Shown piece after piece: positions 43,450 to 54,327 of a stretch of 64,000 bases of DNA. Numbering within the stretch: position 1 is the stretch's first letter; each line of letters opens with the position of its first letter. The notes beneath the pieces are model-generated. The model worked only from the letters and a program-made list of their open reading frames with translations. It was not told the origin of the DNA and ran no database searches. The position numbers and the translations under genes were made by a program. The stretch lies in the NCBI RefSeq assembly GCF_910596095.1, contig NC_056550.1, positions 11,964,501-12,028,500 of the forward strand, in the 5' to 3' direction. The DNA is from Thunnus maccoyii. Its lineage: Eukaryota; Chordata; Actinopteri; Scombriformes; Scombridae.

Positions 43450-44008
43450 ATTCGGGGCACTTTTGACTTTTGTTTTTTCTATTTCAAAAGGTTTATCAAG
43501 TGGTCCGGAACAAAGATCTTAGCATAGCTTTGATTGTACTTCATGATAATTTTGATATATATATATATGTACATATATTTTTTCTCAAAGTTGAGATTTT
43601 GTGTTATAATACAAGCAGAAACAATTTCAATTGGTTGCTTTTTCAAAACTCTGATATCCAACAATTCAGAGTTGGCTGTGGTAAAGTTTTAATGTACTGT
43701 ATGTGGTGATTATTCAGTTGTGTGCTGTGTTTTTGGTTGTAGTTTGTTTGCTTTGAGAATTTCTTGTGAATAATTAATATGTATAATATTGTTATTATTG
43801 TAATAAGAACAAAATCCAAGTTCATACAACTAAAATTCAGAGCATAAATCTTCTGAAGACATTTCAATCTCATTTGAATTCAAATTACATGAATCAAATT
43901 AATTCGGCTCAAGTCACGACTCTAAAGATTCATTATAATTGTATCAGTTCATCAAACTCAGGCAACTATGATTCAATCCGGGTCGCTCCTTCCTGTGAGG
44001 AGGAGTCA
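43450..44008 (+). other. Upstream region of VH28
   Basis: 43580-43700 matches the region before the orphan leader at 25742. Short open frames are AT-rich chance frames. Confidence 0.5.
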
Positions 44009-44088
44009 ATGCAAAACATTAATGTCCTCCATCTATACATATCTGTCTGCAGAGAGGATGACAGAGAACAGTGGACACACAGTTGAAC

Positions 44089-44535
44089 ATGATGGGGTGT
44101 ATGACAGGACTGCTGCTTTTAATGATCCTCAGGGCAGGTGATAAAAATCACAGATCTTGTGTTTAAACTGTCTTTAAAAACTTGCCAACACAGAAAGTGA
44201 CTATTTTTCTTTTTTTGGTTTGACAGGTGTTGATGGTCAGACTCTGACAGAATCTGAACCAGCAGTTAAAAAGCCTGGAGAATCACACAAACTGACCTGT
44301 ACAGTCTCTGGATTCACAATCAGCAGCTACTACATGGCCTGGATCAGACAGGCTCCTGGAAAAGGACTGGAGTGGATTGCCTGGCATGATAGTGGTAGTG
44401 GTAGTAGCACATACTACTCTCAGTCAGTTCAAGGCCGGTTCACCATCTCCAGAGACAACAGCAGACAGCAGCTGTATCTGCAGATGAACAGTCTGAAGAC
44501 TGAAGATTCTGCTGTTTATTATTGTGCTCGAGACT
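44089..44535 (+). CDS. IGHV: VH28, family B V segment with variant leader
   Basis: Exon 1 (44089-44137) encodes [17 protein letters not shown], a leader shared only with the orphan at 25742. Exon 2 is 44227-44535. CDR1 is [10 protein letters not shown] and CDR2 [13 protein letters not shown], one of the longest here. FR3 has [16 protein letters not shown] is at 44009-44016. The Arg near the end of the signal peptide is unusual for the cleavage region but not prohibitive. Intact. Confidence 0.94.
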
Positions 44536-44574
44536 CACAGTGACTGGAGTTGGTTGAGCAGCTGTACAAAATCC
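44536..44574 (+). other. 23-RSS of VH28
   Basis: CACAGTG (44536-44542), 23-base spacer, ACAAAATCC (44566-44574). Confidence 0.94.
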
Positions 44575-44738
44575 TACAGTACTCATCCTTACTGGGCTGA
44601 TAGACTCAACCTTTCTCACTTGTTTTGTGTATTCAGCTGTATGGAAACTAAACTTTGTGGTCATACAATATGCAAAGACTAAAGAAAGGACCACATACAT
44701 GTTCACATTTGTATAAACACACACACAAACACACATTT

Positions 44739-44926
44739 GTATAGCTGTCTTAGTGAGGACATAAATGCCTATTCCCAACCTTTACCCTAAACTGAACCTA
44801 AACCCATTTCAGTCTTAACCCTCAAACAGCCCTTTGAAGGTCAGAAAGTGACAACAAGCTAAAATGTCCTCACTTCCCAGGTCTAAAACTCAAATTGGTC
44901 CTCACAAAAACAATCATACAAGTACA
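44739..44926. repeat. Fish dispersed repeat next to CA runs
   Basis: GTCTTAGTGAGGACAT, CCCTAAACTGAACCTAAACC, and TGTCCTCACTT with TGGTCCTCACAAA resemble a widespread fish repeat rich in CCCTAACC and GTCCTCAC motifs ending in a CA microsatellite. Class unknown to me. Confidence 0.5.
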
Positions 44927-44932
44927 CGCTTC

Positions 44933-44998
44933 CACACACACACACACACACATACGCACCCATGCATGCAGGCACTTACACACACACACACACACACA
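44933..44998. repeat. (CA)n microsatellite, interrupted
   Basis: CA runs at 44933-44952 and 44979-44998 separated by a mixed stretch. Confidence 0.95.
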
Positions 44999-45016
44999 AA
45001 CACAACAAAAATACTA

Positions 45017-45085
45017 ACTACACTGTAAACATGAGAAAGCTGACAGTGTTGGTGGTTGCTCAGTTCGGTTCCATGGAGTCCAGTG
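45017..45085 (+). pseudogene. Relic of a family E leader
   Basis: CACTGTAAACATGAGAAAGC and the following bases read MRKLTVLVVAQFGSME, matching [17 protein letters not shown] of VH19. No V exon follows. Further relics are at 8821 and 62606. Confidence 0.65.
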
Positions 45086-45540
45086 ATCATTATATTGCAA
45101 TGCTACTGAATGTTATTCATTATCCATGATGGAAATGTCCATAAAGCAGCCCTCTAAGTTAATATTAACATAGTAACTACAATCATGATCCACCACTATC
45201 ATGTCATTAGTGATTATACTAGAATTTGCACAGTTTGCACAACTTGATCTCATATTACATTTAAAATAAAAGCAGAAAAAACATTATTTGAGAAAGTTGA
45301 CAGTAGTTTCATTAAATGCAGAGAAATTGTGTTACAATTGAGTGTATAATGAAATTGCCATTTCTAATGAAATATTGAACAATAAATATCAAGTATGTTG
45401 TTGGGTTTGAAATGAATATTAGTCTGGAACCACAATGTTCACAAAAACGTTTGTGACAACAAATAACACTGAAAAGAACTCCGTATGGATTACAGTGAAA
45501 AAAGATGCAGATTAAAAGTTTCATCAAGGCTCATACAGCA
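45086..45540 (+). other. Unassigned spacer
   Basis: 45086-45135 resembles sequence after the other E relics. The rest is AT-rich without exons. Confidence 0.45.
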
Positions 45541-45690
45541 TACTCTTTGAGTAGTCTCCAGTTAGACCAACATTAATGCTTCATGTGTTTGATTCTATGC
45601 AAACTCAGTGATCCTCCTTGTTTCTCAGCTATAAAAACTTCACATCAGACTGTCAGTGGAGATCACAGCACATCAGTTTCACCATAAACC

Positions 45691-46113
45691 ATGTTCTCTG
45701 TAGCTCTGCTGCTGCTGTTGGCAGCTGGATCCTGTGAGTCTCTCTGGATTTGTCATAGTCAGCAATTCTTCTTTTGTTTTGATATTTTGTCACAACATAT
45801 TTTCTTCTTTTAACAGGTGTGAAGTGTGAACAGTTGACACAGCCAGCCTCAGTGACTGTGCAGCCAGGTCAACGTCTGACCATCACCTGTCAGGTCTCTT
45901 ATTCTGTAAGTGGCTATTGGACAGCTTGGATCAGACAGCCTGCAGGGAAAGAACTGGAGTGGATTGGAAGTAGAGTTGGATCCACCACAGCCTACAAAGA
46001 TTCACTAAAGAACAAGTTCAGTATCGACTTAGACTCTTCCAGCAACACAGTGACTCTAAACGGACAGAATGTGCAGCCTGAAGACACTGCTGTGTATTAC
46101 TGTGCCAGACACC
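45691..46113 (+). CDS. IGHV: VH29, family A V segment
   Basis: Exon 1 is 45691-45733 and exon 2 45817-46113. CDR1 is SVSGYWTA and CDR2 SRVGSTTAY; the V end is YYCARH. ATGCAAAC is at 45597-45604. VH29-VH30 repeats the VH1-VH2 unit, including its spacer. Intact and apparently functional. Confidence 0.95.
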
Positions 46114-46152
46114 CACAATAACACAAACCATCAGCGGACCTGAACAAAAACC
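46114..46152 (+). other. 23-RSS of VH29
   Basis: CACAATA (46114-46120), 23-base spacer, ACAAAAACC (46144-46152). Confidence 0.95.
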
Positions 46153-47140
46153 TCTCAGTGCCTGAACACTTGTAACATGAAGCCACCAGAGGAGGAGCCC
46201 TCAGACCACTAATGATTTCAACACCAGTTCACTGTTACAGTAACAGGAAACAGTATTTGATCATATTTAACCATAAAAAGTAAAATAAATATGACATGAC
46301 TTATTATGATATATAATTATAATAATATTAAATAATACAGTGGAGGCATTTACCAAAAAGTGTTCTCTCTTCCTGACTCACAATATTTATATTTCAAATG
46401 GTGAATTTGTTGCAGCATTATTTCAGTGGACAACTACACTTTAAAAGCTCTTCATCTAACAAGAAATGAAACATAAATAATCTTTCTTTATGTGACTTTT
46501 AGTTTTAGTTTGTGGCTCCACATAAATTACTTTTGTCAGTCTGGACTAACAATGAGAGGAAGGACTGAACAGGACAAGAAATGTAATATTTTCTCCTTTT
46601 ACTCGTGAGAATACAAGAGCTTTACAAAACACTTTCACAGTCTTTGGTACGATCTGTCTCCAGTATAGATGCAAACATTACAGGTGACCTCAGTAGATCA
46701 AAATATTAGCAAACTGTAAATAAGTTAAATATGCTGTGGTATTAAAATTAAATAATGTCATTAATAACTGACAACTATCATTTTCTTGGTCTGAATGATT
46801 ATAAATTAAAACACGTTTTATGTCTTAGTCCTATGTGTATTGAAGATTAATATTGACCTTTTTGTTTTGTTTTAATACATATTTACCCGTTTCTTTTTAC
46901 ATATTTTTCACATATTCTCATCAGTTTTCTTCACTTATATTCCTACTGGGGTTTTCTTTCCCCCTGACATCCTGAATGTTATTAGCACTTTGTCAGAAAA
47001 ACAAAAAAAAGCAACATTTTTTCAGGAGGTACTTTTTCTATTAACACTTCATGATAATAAGTATGAACTTTATATTGAAATTATTATTGCAAATTTTCAG
47101 TATTTTAATCCTGTTCTCTCTTTGCTGTGAGGAGGAGTCA
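46153..47140 (+). other. A-B spacer
   Basis: Near copy of 3227-4212. No exon seen. Confidence 0.7.
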
Positions 47141-47220
47141 ATGCAAAACCTTGATGTCTTCCACCTCTACTTATCTGACTGCAGAAAGGATGACAGAGAA
47201 CAGTGGACACACAGTTTAAC

Positions 47221-47654
47221 ATGATGGACTATAGGACAGGACTGCTGCTTTTAACTATCTGCTGGGCAGGTGAAAATATTTACAGATCTTAAATTGAAGT
47301 TGTCTTCAAAAAATTAAAAACTTAAGTAACAATTTTCTTTTGTCTTGACAGGTGTTGATGGTCAGACTCTGACAGAATCTGAACCAGCAGTTAAAAAGCC
47401 TAGAGAATCACACAAACTGACCTGCACAACATCTGGATTGTCATTCAGTAGCAACTGGATGGCCTGGATCAGACAGGCTCCTGGAAAAGGACTGGAGTGG
47501 ATTGCTGCTGATACTGGTGGCAGCACCAAATACTACTCTCAGTCAGTTCAAGGCCGGTTCACTATCTCCAGAGACAACAGCAGAGAGCAGCTGTATCTGC
47601 AGATGAACAGTCTGAAGACTGAAGATTCTGCTGTTTATTATTGTGCTCGAGACT
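47221..47654 (+). CDS. IGHV: VH30, family B V segment
   Basis: Exon 1 is 47221-47269 and exon 2 47352-47654. CDR1 is [10 protein letters not shown] and CDR2 [11 protein letters not shown], a short type shared with VH33. FR1 has [11 protein letters not shown] (Arg for Gly at the turn), unique here. ATGCAAAA is at 47141-47148. Open and probably functional. Confidence 0.94.
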
Positions 47655-47692
47655 CACAGTGACTGAGTTGGTTGAGCAGCTGTACAAAATCC
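47655..47692 (+). other. RSS of VH30, 22-base spacer
   Basis: CACAGTG (47655-47661), 22-base spacer, ACAAAATCC (47684-47692). Confidence 0.93.
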
Positions 47693-48724
47693 TACAGTAC
47701 TCATCAGACTCCCTTTAACTGAAATGAATAATGTCGTCAGTTCAGTTAGAAAGAAGAAAATAATGTAATTCCTTCACACTAAAACACCTACTTGGAACCG
47801 ACAATATGCTAATTGGGTTTTTAAACAAAGAATCCTAACGACAGTTCTTCAGAAAGAATTTAATTCTCTTCTTACCTAAAGCAACATTTTTTTTATTTTT
47901 TATTTTTAACTTGAATTTCAGTATCTGAGCAGCTCTCTAGAGGCTCTGAATGTCTGTGGCTTCAAACATGTGCAACACTGATACAACAAAAAAGTATTTT
48001 ATGTAAAACTCCAAACCTCCACACAGCTGCAGAAAACTCATGTTACATGACTTTGTTATCACTTCACTTTCTGTTGGCAAATGATGAATTTACATATACA
48101 GTTATAAATGTTTTATTAAAAGTACACATACATATTCTTTTTTAAGATGTCAGACTCTTCGTAACTTTCAATTAATTCTATTTATTCATGTTTTTGTGGA
48201 TGATAATAAGTTTTCATCCATTATTACACAAATTCAACTATTGAAAAATCTCATCCTTGAAAAATATAATATTAGAATACAATCAGTTTATCTACAATAA
48301 TACATGAATAAATTGTAGATTATTTAATTTCATTTTAAATAAAATCACCATTATAAACTCACTAAATTAACCATATATCATGCTTAAGTACATATTCAGT
48401 CTGGAAACTTGATAAGAAAGACTGAACAGGACAAGAAATGTAACATTTTCTCTTTTTACTCGTAAGAATGCAAGAGCTTTACAGCTTTAATATTAGACTG
48501 AAATCAGTTTTTTTACATTGATACATGAATAGATGGTAAATTATTTCAAATGTCATTTTAAATAAAATCATAGCAGCACCATTATAAGTTCACTCAATTA
48601 ATCATATATCATGCTTAAGTTCATATTCAGTCTGGGAACTTGAGGAGAAAGACTGAACCTTTCAACTCAAACTGATAAATGTAAGTAACAAGAAGAAATA
48701 GATAATAATCGTTTATTCAACAAT
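47693..48724 (+). other. B-C spacer
   Basis: Near copy of 59055-60088, which lies between VH40 and VH41. No exon seen. Confidence 0.7.
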
Positions 48725-48732
48725 ATGCAAAT
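48725..48732 (+). promoter_or_regulatory. Octamer of VH31
   Basis: Perfect ATGCAAAT, 96 bases before the ATG, followed by a GT run. Confidence 0.9.
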
Positions 48733-48820
48733 ACATGTGATTCATAAGGAAGTGAAGTGTGTGTGTGTGTGTCAGTGAGAGGACAGAAGAGCTCACATCA
48801 GTTCAGCTTCAACATCAACC

Positions 48821-49269
48821 ATGTTCTCTGCAACTCTGATGCTGCTGCTGGCAGCTGGATCCTGTGAGGAGCTTTCAGTGGATTCACACTAATAAACACA
48901 TTAGAAACACTGAATAGTCATATGAATTATGGAGATAATGTTGATTTCTCTTTCCACAGGTGTGTACAGTATTGATCTCATCCAGCCAGACTCAATGGTT
49001 GTGCAGCCTGGACAGTCTTTGACCATCACCTGTCAGGTCTCTGGTTATTCTCTGACTGATAGCAGCTATGCAACAGGTTGGATCAGACAGCCTGAAGGAA
49101 AACCAATGGACTGGATTTTCCACATGTGGGGAGGAGGCAACTTGGTACAAAATAATGCTCTGAAGAACAAGTTCAGCTACAGCAGAGACACTTCTGCTGG
49201 AACAGTGACAATAAAAGGACAGAATCTGCAGCCTGAGGACACAGCTGTTTATTACTGTGTACGTCGCCC
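48821..49269 (+). CDS. IGHV: VH31, family C V segment
   Basis: Exon 1 (48821-48863) encodes MFSATLMLLLAAGS and exon 2 is 48960-49269. CDR1 is GYSLTDSSYATG, FR2 QPEGKPMDWIFH, CDR2 MWGGGNLVQ, FR3 SYSRDTSAGTVTIKG, end TAVYYCVRR. Intact and apparently functional. Confidence 0.95.
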
Positions 49270-49308
49270 CACAATGATACAAACCGCCAACAGACCTGCA
49301 CAAATACC
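49270..49308 (+). other. 23-RSS of VH31
   Basis: CACAATG (49270-49276), 23-base spacer, ACAAATACC (49300-49308). Confidence 0.93.
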
Positions 49309-49734
49309 CAGAAACCAGCAAGACTCAACCAGGCAGATGTTGTAAAGTCACTGAAACACTCAGAATATACAGTCTCTCTTTATTAACTCAAACATGTTAT
49401 TTTGTAGCTTTGTGCTTCCTCCCACATGCAGCTCTGATCTCTAAAGCCCCTTTTAGACATGCACTTCTTTACAGTAATCTTGTTCATTTTTTAACATGTC
49501 AGTCACATGTCTGAATGAGCAGCGGGGTCATTTTTATGTAAATCTGAGTGTCTGTCAATCCATGTTTGAAAGGGTCTTACATTGTCAGTTGATGTAAATG
49601 TGTTTGTCTGTGTTGTGAAGAATAAAAACAAAACAGATAAAATTCTAAATAATAATAGATTTTTCTTAAATATGCATCAAAATATATGTGCTCCTTTTAA
49701 AAGTGTCACTTTTTCTGAGGGATCCTTCCTCTCT
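49309..49734 (+). other. C 3' flank / VH32 upstream
   Basis: No exon recognised. The sequence just before 49735 is not the usual A upstream block. Confidence 0.5.
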
Positions 49735-49755
49735 AGCCTGTCAGCGTTCTTCTTT

Positions 49756-49790
49756 ATGCAAAGTGAACTTCCTCACAGTCTGCTATAAAC
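49756..49790 (+). promoter_or_regulatory. Alternative A promoter of VH32
   Basis: ATGCAAAG (49756-49763) with CTATAAAC (49782-49789). Unlike other A promoters, but matches the scar at 36590-36690. Confidence 0.75.
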
Positions 49791-49859
49791 ACTTGATATC
49801 ATGCTGTCAGTTGCAGCAGAAGAAGAGAAGCTCCCATCAGATCACCTTCAATACCAATC

Positions 49860-50299
49860 ATGTTCTCTGTAGCTCTGCTGCTACTGCTGCTGCTGGATCC
49901 TGTGAGTCTCACTGAGGCAGAGACACTGACAGTATGATCACAGCACACTGACTGTTCACTGTTGTTACACTGATTCAATACTCAACATGTTTTCCTCCAC
50001 AGGTGTGAAGTGTGAACAGTTGACGCAGCCAGCCTCAGTGACTGTGCAGCCAGGTCAACGTCTGACCATCACCTGTCAGGTCTCTTATTCTGTTAGCAGC
50101 TATTACACAGCTTGGATCAGACAGCCTGCAGGGAAAGAACTGGAGTGGATCGGAATGAGATATACTGGAGGTTCATACTACAAAGATTCACTAAAGAACA
50201 AGTTCAGTATCAACTTAGACTCTTCCAGCAACAGAGTGACTCTAAACGGACAGAATGTGCAGCCTGAAGACACTGCTGTGTATTACTGTGCCAGATACC
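49860..50299 (+). CDS. IGHV: VH32, family A V segment with hybrid 5' part
   Basis: The V exon (50003-50299) is a typical A exon: VKCEQLTQ, CDR1 SVSSYYTA, CDR2 MRYTGGSYY, end YYCARY. The 5' part is different. The leader (49860-49901, MFSVALLLLLLLDP) is one base shorter than in sisters, so splicing at the usual GTGAGT donor puts exon 2 out of frame (stop at once). A GT four bases further (exon end 49905) would restore phase 1 and give MFSVALLLLLLLDPVS. The intron is about 100 bases and unrelated to other A introns. Either a leader pseudogene or a gene using a shifted donor. Confidence 0.8.
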
Positions 50300-50338
50300 C
50301 ACAATAACATAAACCATCAGCAGACCTGAACAAAAACC
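50300..50338 (+). other. 23-RSS of VH32
   Basis: CACAATA (50300-50306), 23-base spacer, ACAAAAACC (50330-50338). Confidence 0.95.
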
Positions 50339-50969
50339 CCTCAGTGCCTGAACACTTGTAACATGAAGCCACCAGAGGAGGAGCCCTCAGACCACTAATG
50401 ATTTCAACACCAGTTCACTGTTACAAAAAGGAATGAATAAACAGAAAGAAACCATAATGTATGTATTGTAAAAACCTAGTATGAAAGTATAAAATACGTT
50501 GTTCATTTATTTTTAACAAGAATTGATTTCATGGTGCTGTAGATACTTTAATATTTTAATTAGTATTATATCAGTGTGTATTCCTATGGTGAAAAAAATC
50601 AATAATATGTTATTTTTGTCTAAACTTTTATATTTATGAAAAAGACATGCAAGAGGTAACATTACCACATGCATTTCCCCAAATTATCTCCCGGTGGGTG
50701 AGATTAAGATTAATAAATACAAAACATAATGTCATCTCATGTTTTAGTGAAGTTATTTTGTGTCATGATAATTCAGTTGCAAGTGTGTTAAAATATGTGT
50801 TTGTTGGGGGAAACTCTGATATCCAACAACACAAGTTGGTTGTAACTCAAACTTGCAACACAAAATTCAACACTTGAAGAGAATTCTGATTAAGTACAAT
50901 TTTCAAATTTAGATTAATAAATCAAAATTCATTTAACTGGTGTTGCAATTCTTCCATCATTGTTTTGTC
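50339..50969 (+). other. A-B spacer, first type
   Basis: Near copy of 57409-58045. No exon seen. Confidence 0.65.
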
Positions 50970-51040
50970 TGTGAGGACGAGTCAGTTCAAAACTTGGTTG
51001 TCTTCCACCTTTACTGATCCGACTGCAGAGAGAGAGACAA
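50970..51040 (+). promoter_or_regulatory. Degenerate second B promoter before VH33
   Basis: GAGGACGAGTCAGTTCAAAA aligned with the B block; the octamer is lost. It lies about 425 bases upstream of the working promoter. Confidence 0.55.
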
Positions 51041-51473
51041 ACTGGTTACTGTAGTTTTCACTGATATTTGTTTGACACAAGAAACAGAGTTTATGTTTCA
51101 CATTGGACATTTTATTTTTATTGACTAAAGAAGATGGGTATTAATAACATCCATGTACTGAGGAGTTACATATTTTTCACGTATTCTCATCAGTTTTCTT
51201 CACTTATATTCTTACTGGGGTTTTCTTTCCCCCTGACATCCTGAATGTTATGAGCATTTTGTGAGATAAACTAAACAAAGCAACATTAGTTCAGTTTTTT
51301 CTATTAAAAGTTAACTATAAGCTTTATATTAAAATAGGTATTGCAAATTTTCAAAAGTTCAATTCAGTTCTCTCTCCCTGTGAGGAGGAGTCAATGCAAA
51401 ACCTTGATGTCTTCCACCTCTACTTATCTGACTGCAGAGAGGATGACAGAGAACAGTGGACACACAGTTGAAC

Positions 51474-51915
51474 ATGATGGACTATAGGACAGGACTGCTG
51501 CTTTTAACTCTCTGCTGGGCAGGTGAAGATCTTCACTGATCTTTATTTGACATAGTTACATTTGTATTACCAACTTGATGCATGTTAGGCCCTTTTTTCT
51601 GTCTTGACAGGTGTTGATGGTCAGACTCTGACAGAATCTGAACCAGCGGTTAAAAAGCCTGGAGAATCTCACAAACTGACCTGTACAGTTTCTGGATTCA
51701 CAATCAGCAGCTACTACATGGCCTGGATCAGACAGGCTCCTGGAAAAGGACTGGAGTGGATTGCTACTGATGGTGGTGGCAGCACCAAATACTACTCTCA
51801 GTCAGTTCAAGGCCGATTCACCATCTCCAGAGACAACAGCAGAGAGCAGCTGTATCTGCAGATGAACAGTCTGAAGACTGAAGATTCTGCTGTTTATTAT
51901 TGTCACTCAGTCACT
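51474..51915 (+). CDS. IGHV: VH33, family B V segment with altered V end
   Basis: Exon 1 is 51474-51522 and exon 2 51611-51915. CDR1 is [10 protein letters not shown] and CDR2 [11 protein letters not shown]. After the second Cys the gene encodes HSVT instead of the usual ARDS, so a rearranged product would start CDR3 with His-Ser rather than Ala-Arg. ATGCAAAA is at 51394-51401. All else is intact. Likely functional with an atypical CDR3 base. Confidence 0.92.
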
Positions 51916-51953
51916 CACAGTGACTGAGTTGGTTGAGCAGCTGTACAAAATCC
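51916..51953 (+). other. RSS of VH33, 22-base spacer
   Basis: CACAGTG (51916-51922), 22-base spacer, ACAAAATCC (51945-51953). Confidence 0.92.
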
Positions 51954-52443
51954 TACAATACTCATCAGACCCCCTTTAACTCACATGATTAATGTTGTCA
52001 GTTCAGTTAGTTCAAGAAAATGATGTAATTCCTTCACACTAAAACACCTTCTTGGAACCGACAATATGCTAATTGGGTTTTTAAACAAAGAATCCTAACG
52101 ACAGTTCTTCAGAAAGATTTTAATTCTCTTCTTACCTAAAGCAACATTTTTTTATTTTTTTTTTAACTTGAATTTCAGTATCTGAGCAGCTCTCTAGAGG
52201 CTCTGAATGTCTGTGGCTTCAAACGTGTGCAACACTGATACAACAAGACAGTATTTTATGTAAAACTCAGAAAACTCGTACTGTTGCATCATTTTTTTGT
52301 CACTTCACTTTCTGTTGGAAAAGGATGAATTTACATATACAGTAATACATGTTTTATTAAAAGTACACATACATATTATTTTTATCATGTGAGAGTATTT
52401 ATAACTTTCAATTCATTCAGAGTAGACTCATCAAAAACAGATT
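51954..52443 (+). other. B 3' flank
   Basis: Standard B flank up to the joint with VH34 at about 52443. Confidence 0.65.
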
Positions 52444-52704
52444 GTGACTGTGCAGCCAGGTCAACGTCTGACCATCACCTGTCAGGTCTCTTATTCTCTC
52501 GGCAGCTATTGGACAGCTTGGATCAGACAGCCTGCAAGGAAGAACTGGAGTGGATTGGAAGTGCAGCAGCTGGATACACATTCTACAAAGATTCACTAAA
52601 GAACAAGTTCAGTATCGACTTAGACTCTTCCAGCAACAGAGTGACTCTAAACGGACAGAGTGTGCAGCCTGAAGACACTGCTGTGTATTACTGTGCCAGA
52701 GACC
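52444..52704 (+). pseudogene. IGHV: VH34, 5'-truncated family A V
   Basis: Starts within FR1 (VTVQPGQ) directly after B-type 3' flank. Promoter, leader, acceptor and the first ~10 residues are gone. One base is missing near 52535-52542 (QPAGKELEW region). FR3 and YYCARD are intact. CDR1 is SLGSYWTA. Confidence 0.9.
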
Positions 52705-52743
52705 CACAATAACATAAACCATCAGCAGACCTGAACAAAAACC
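52705..52743 (+). other. 23-RSS of VH34
   Basis: CACAATA (52705-52711), 23-base spacer, ACAAAAACC (52735-52743). Confidence 0.93.
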
Positions 52744-53202
52744 CCTCAGTGCCTGAATTCTTGTAACATGAAGCCACCAGAGGAGGAGCCCTCAGACCAC
52801 TAATCATTTCAACACCTATTCACTGTTTGTCTTAATTTAATTTGGCAGCAACAGTTTCCATCTATGTAAAGACTTTGACATTATAATCACTGATACATGA
52901 CACTCAGTGAATGACACTATTATACATTATTAAACATTAAATTATTCAATTAATTAAATAAATTCAGTTGCCAACTTGTCTTCAAAAGCTCATCATCTGA
53001 CAAGAAATCAGTCTAAAGAAATGCAGCTTCTCTCCCAAAACGTCATTATTTGAAAATAAACAACATTCAATCCGAATCATAAACCACCAACCTGATGTTA
53101 ATGTTATAGTAATTAGTCAAACTACAGAAAATTTTGCTTTCATCATCAGTCTAAGTGTGTTTGTCAGCAATTCAAATTCTTCTTTTGAGTTATTTTAATA
53201 AG
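52744..53202 (+). other. A 3' flank, unassigned
   Basis: A-type at the start only. No exon and no C leader. Confidence 0.5.
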
Positions 53203-53464
53203 GTGTGCACAGTATTGATCTCATCCAGCTAGACTCAATGGTTGTGCAGCCTGGACAGTCTTTGACCATCACCTGTCAGGTCTCTGGTTATTCTCTGACT
53301 GATAGCAGCTATGCAACAGGTTGGATCAGACAGCGTGAAGGAAAACCAGTGGATTGGATTTTGAAGAAGTTCTTCACCACACAAACCTTTCTACTGGAAA
53401 GATGACATTAACTGAATCTGCAGCCTGAGGACACAACTGTTTATTTCTGCGCACATGTAAACTC
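53203..53464 (+). pseudogene. IGHV: VH35, family C V pseudogene
   Basis: The V exon begins HSIDLIQLDSMVVQPGQ and is C-like through CDR1 (GYSLTDSSYATG) and KPVDWIL. CDR2 and FR3 are then eroded with lost frame and missing bases. The leader exon and C promoter are absent. Confidence 0.88.
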
Positions 53465-53503
53465 TACAGTGATACAAACCACCAGCAGGCCAGAACAAAT
53501 ACC
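53465..53503 (+). other. 23-RSS of VH35
   Basis: TACAGTG (first base off), 23-base spacer, ACAAATACC (53495-53503). Confidence 0.85.
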
Positions 53504-53682
53504 CTAAGTTCCCTCATATCATTGATACATGATTACAACTTAACATGTAACATACAGACAGTCTTTCTGACTATTTTTGGGTCTATAACAAAACTTCAAA
53601 AAGTATAAATAAAAAAGTGCTCAAGTCTCTGGATGTGATGTTGTATTCCACATGGAAGGACAAGTCATAACTTATAACAGAC

Positions 53683-54191
53683 TGTTACATACTCCCCCCC
53701 TGCTGGATGGGATATGTATAGTCCTGTTACTGATCCTTTTGTTTGTGCTCTCTCTCTCAGGAGGCGTGGATAATTGTGGATAATTGAGGGGAGGGCCTAT
53801 AAAGAGGGAACGAAGGGCTTGGACTCTCTCTCTCATCTTCCCAGCCTGATCAGCAGCAGCTTGTTTTTTTGTGTTTGTTCTGTTATGTTGTAGTTGCCTT
53901 TGGTACTTTCTTGGTTTGGGTTGGTGAGTCCAGTAGCCTTTTTTTTCGCAGCTTTAATTCTGTCAGGTTTAGTTTTGTGGATTTAGGTCAGAGAGGAGAG
54001 CCCAGATACTACGGCCCTTTGTGGGCTGGTCTGGGTGTCTCCTCTTCTTTTTGTTAATTTTAGCCGGCTCACCAGCTTTTGTTACTTGGTTGTTGTTTTT
54101 GTGAATAAATTTGTTCAATCTTTGTGGGAAATCCTGACTTTTAATTATGTTGGGCCTTCTGTGGGCGAGCTGTTTGTCGAGGGTCGTAACA
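53683..54191. mobile_element. Solo LTR of a retrovirus-like element
   Basis: 509 bases starting TGTTACATAC and ending GTCGTAACA, with complementary ends TGTTAC/GTAACA. It is flanked by the 5-base direct repeat CAGAC (53678-53682 and 54192-54196). The empty site is visible upstream of the other D genes (ACAGACTGCCAGTAAGTGAG at about 26518). CCTATAAAGAGG near 53799 and AATAAA near 54103 fit the promoter and polyA site of an LTR. No internal genes remain. Possibly Ty3/gypsy kin; family not certain. Intact ends and flanking repeats suggest a fairly young insertion. Confidence 0.85.
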
Positions 54192-54234
54192 CAGACTGCC
54201 AGTAAATGATCCACTCCCTCCCCATGATACTCTG

Positions 54235-54242
54235 ATGCAAAT
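54235..54242 (+). promoter_or_regulatory. Octamer of VH36
   Basis: Perfect ATGCAAAT, 93 bases before the ATG and only 43 bases after the LTR end. Confidence 0.9.
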
Positions 54243-54327
54243 CTTCAGTGTGTGCAGTGTACTTCTGTCCTGCTGACTGGTCTTGTTGTTCTTGTGGAGC
54301 ATCAGAGGTCACATCTCCAGCCTCAGG

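Noticed and set aside
43402-43664. Open frames in the AT microsatellite region
   Set aside because: Low-complexity translation (Tyr/Ile repeats) without other support.
53869-54057. Open frame on the + strand
   Set aside because: Lies inside the solo LTR between its promoter-like and polyA-like motifs, so it is not a host gene.
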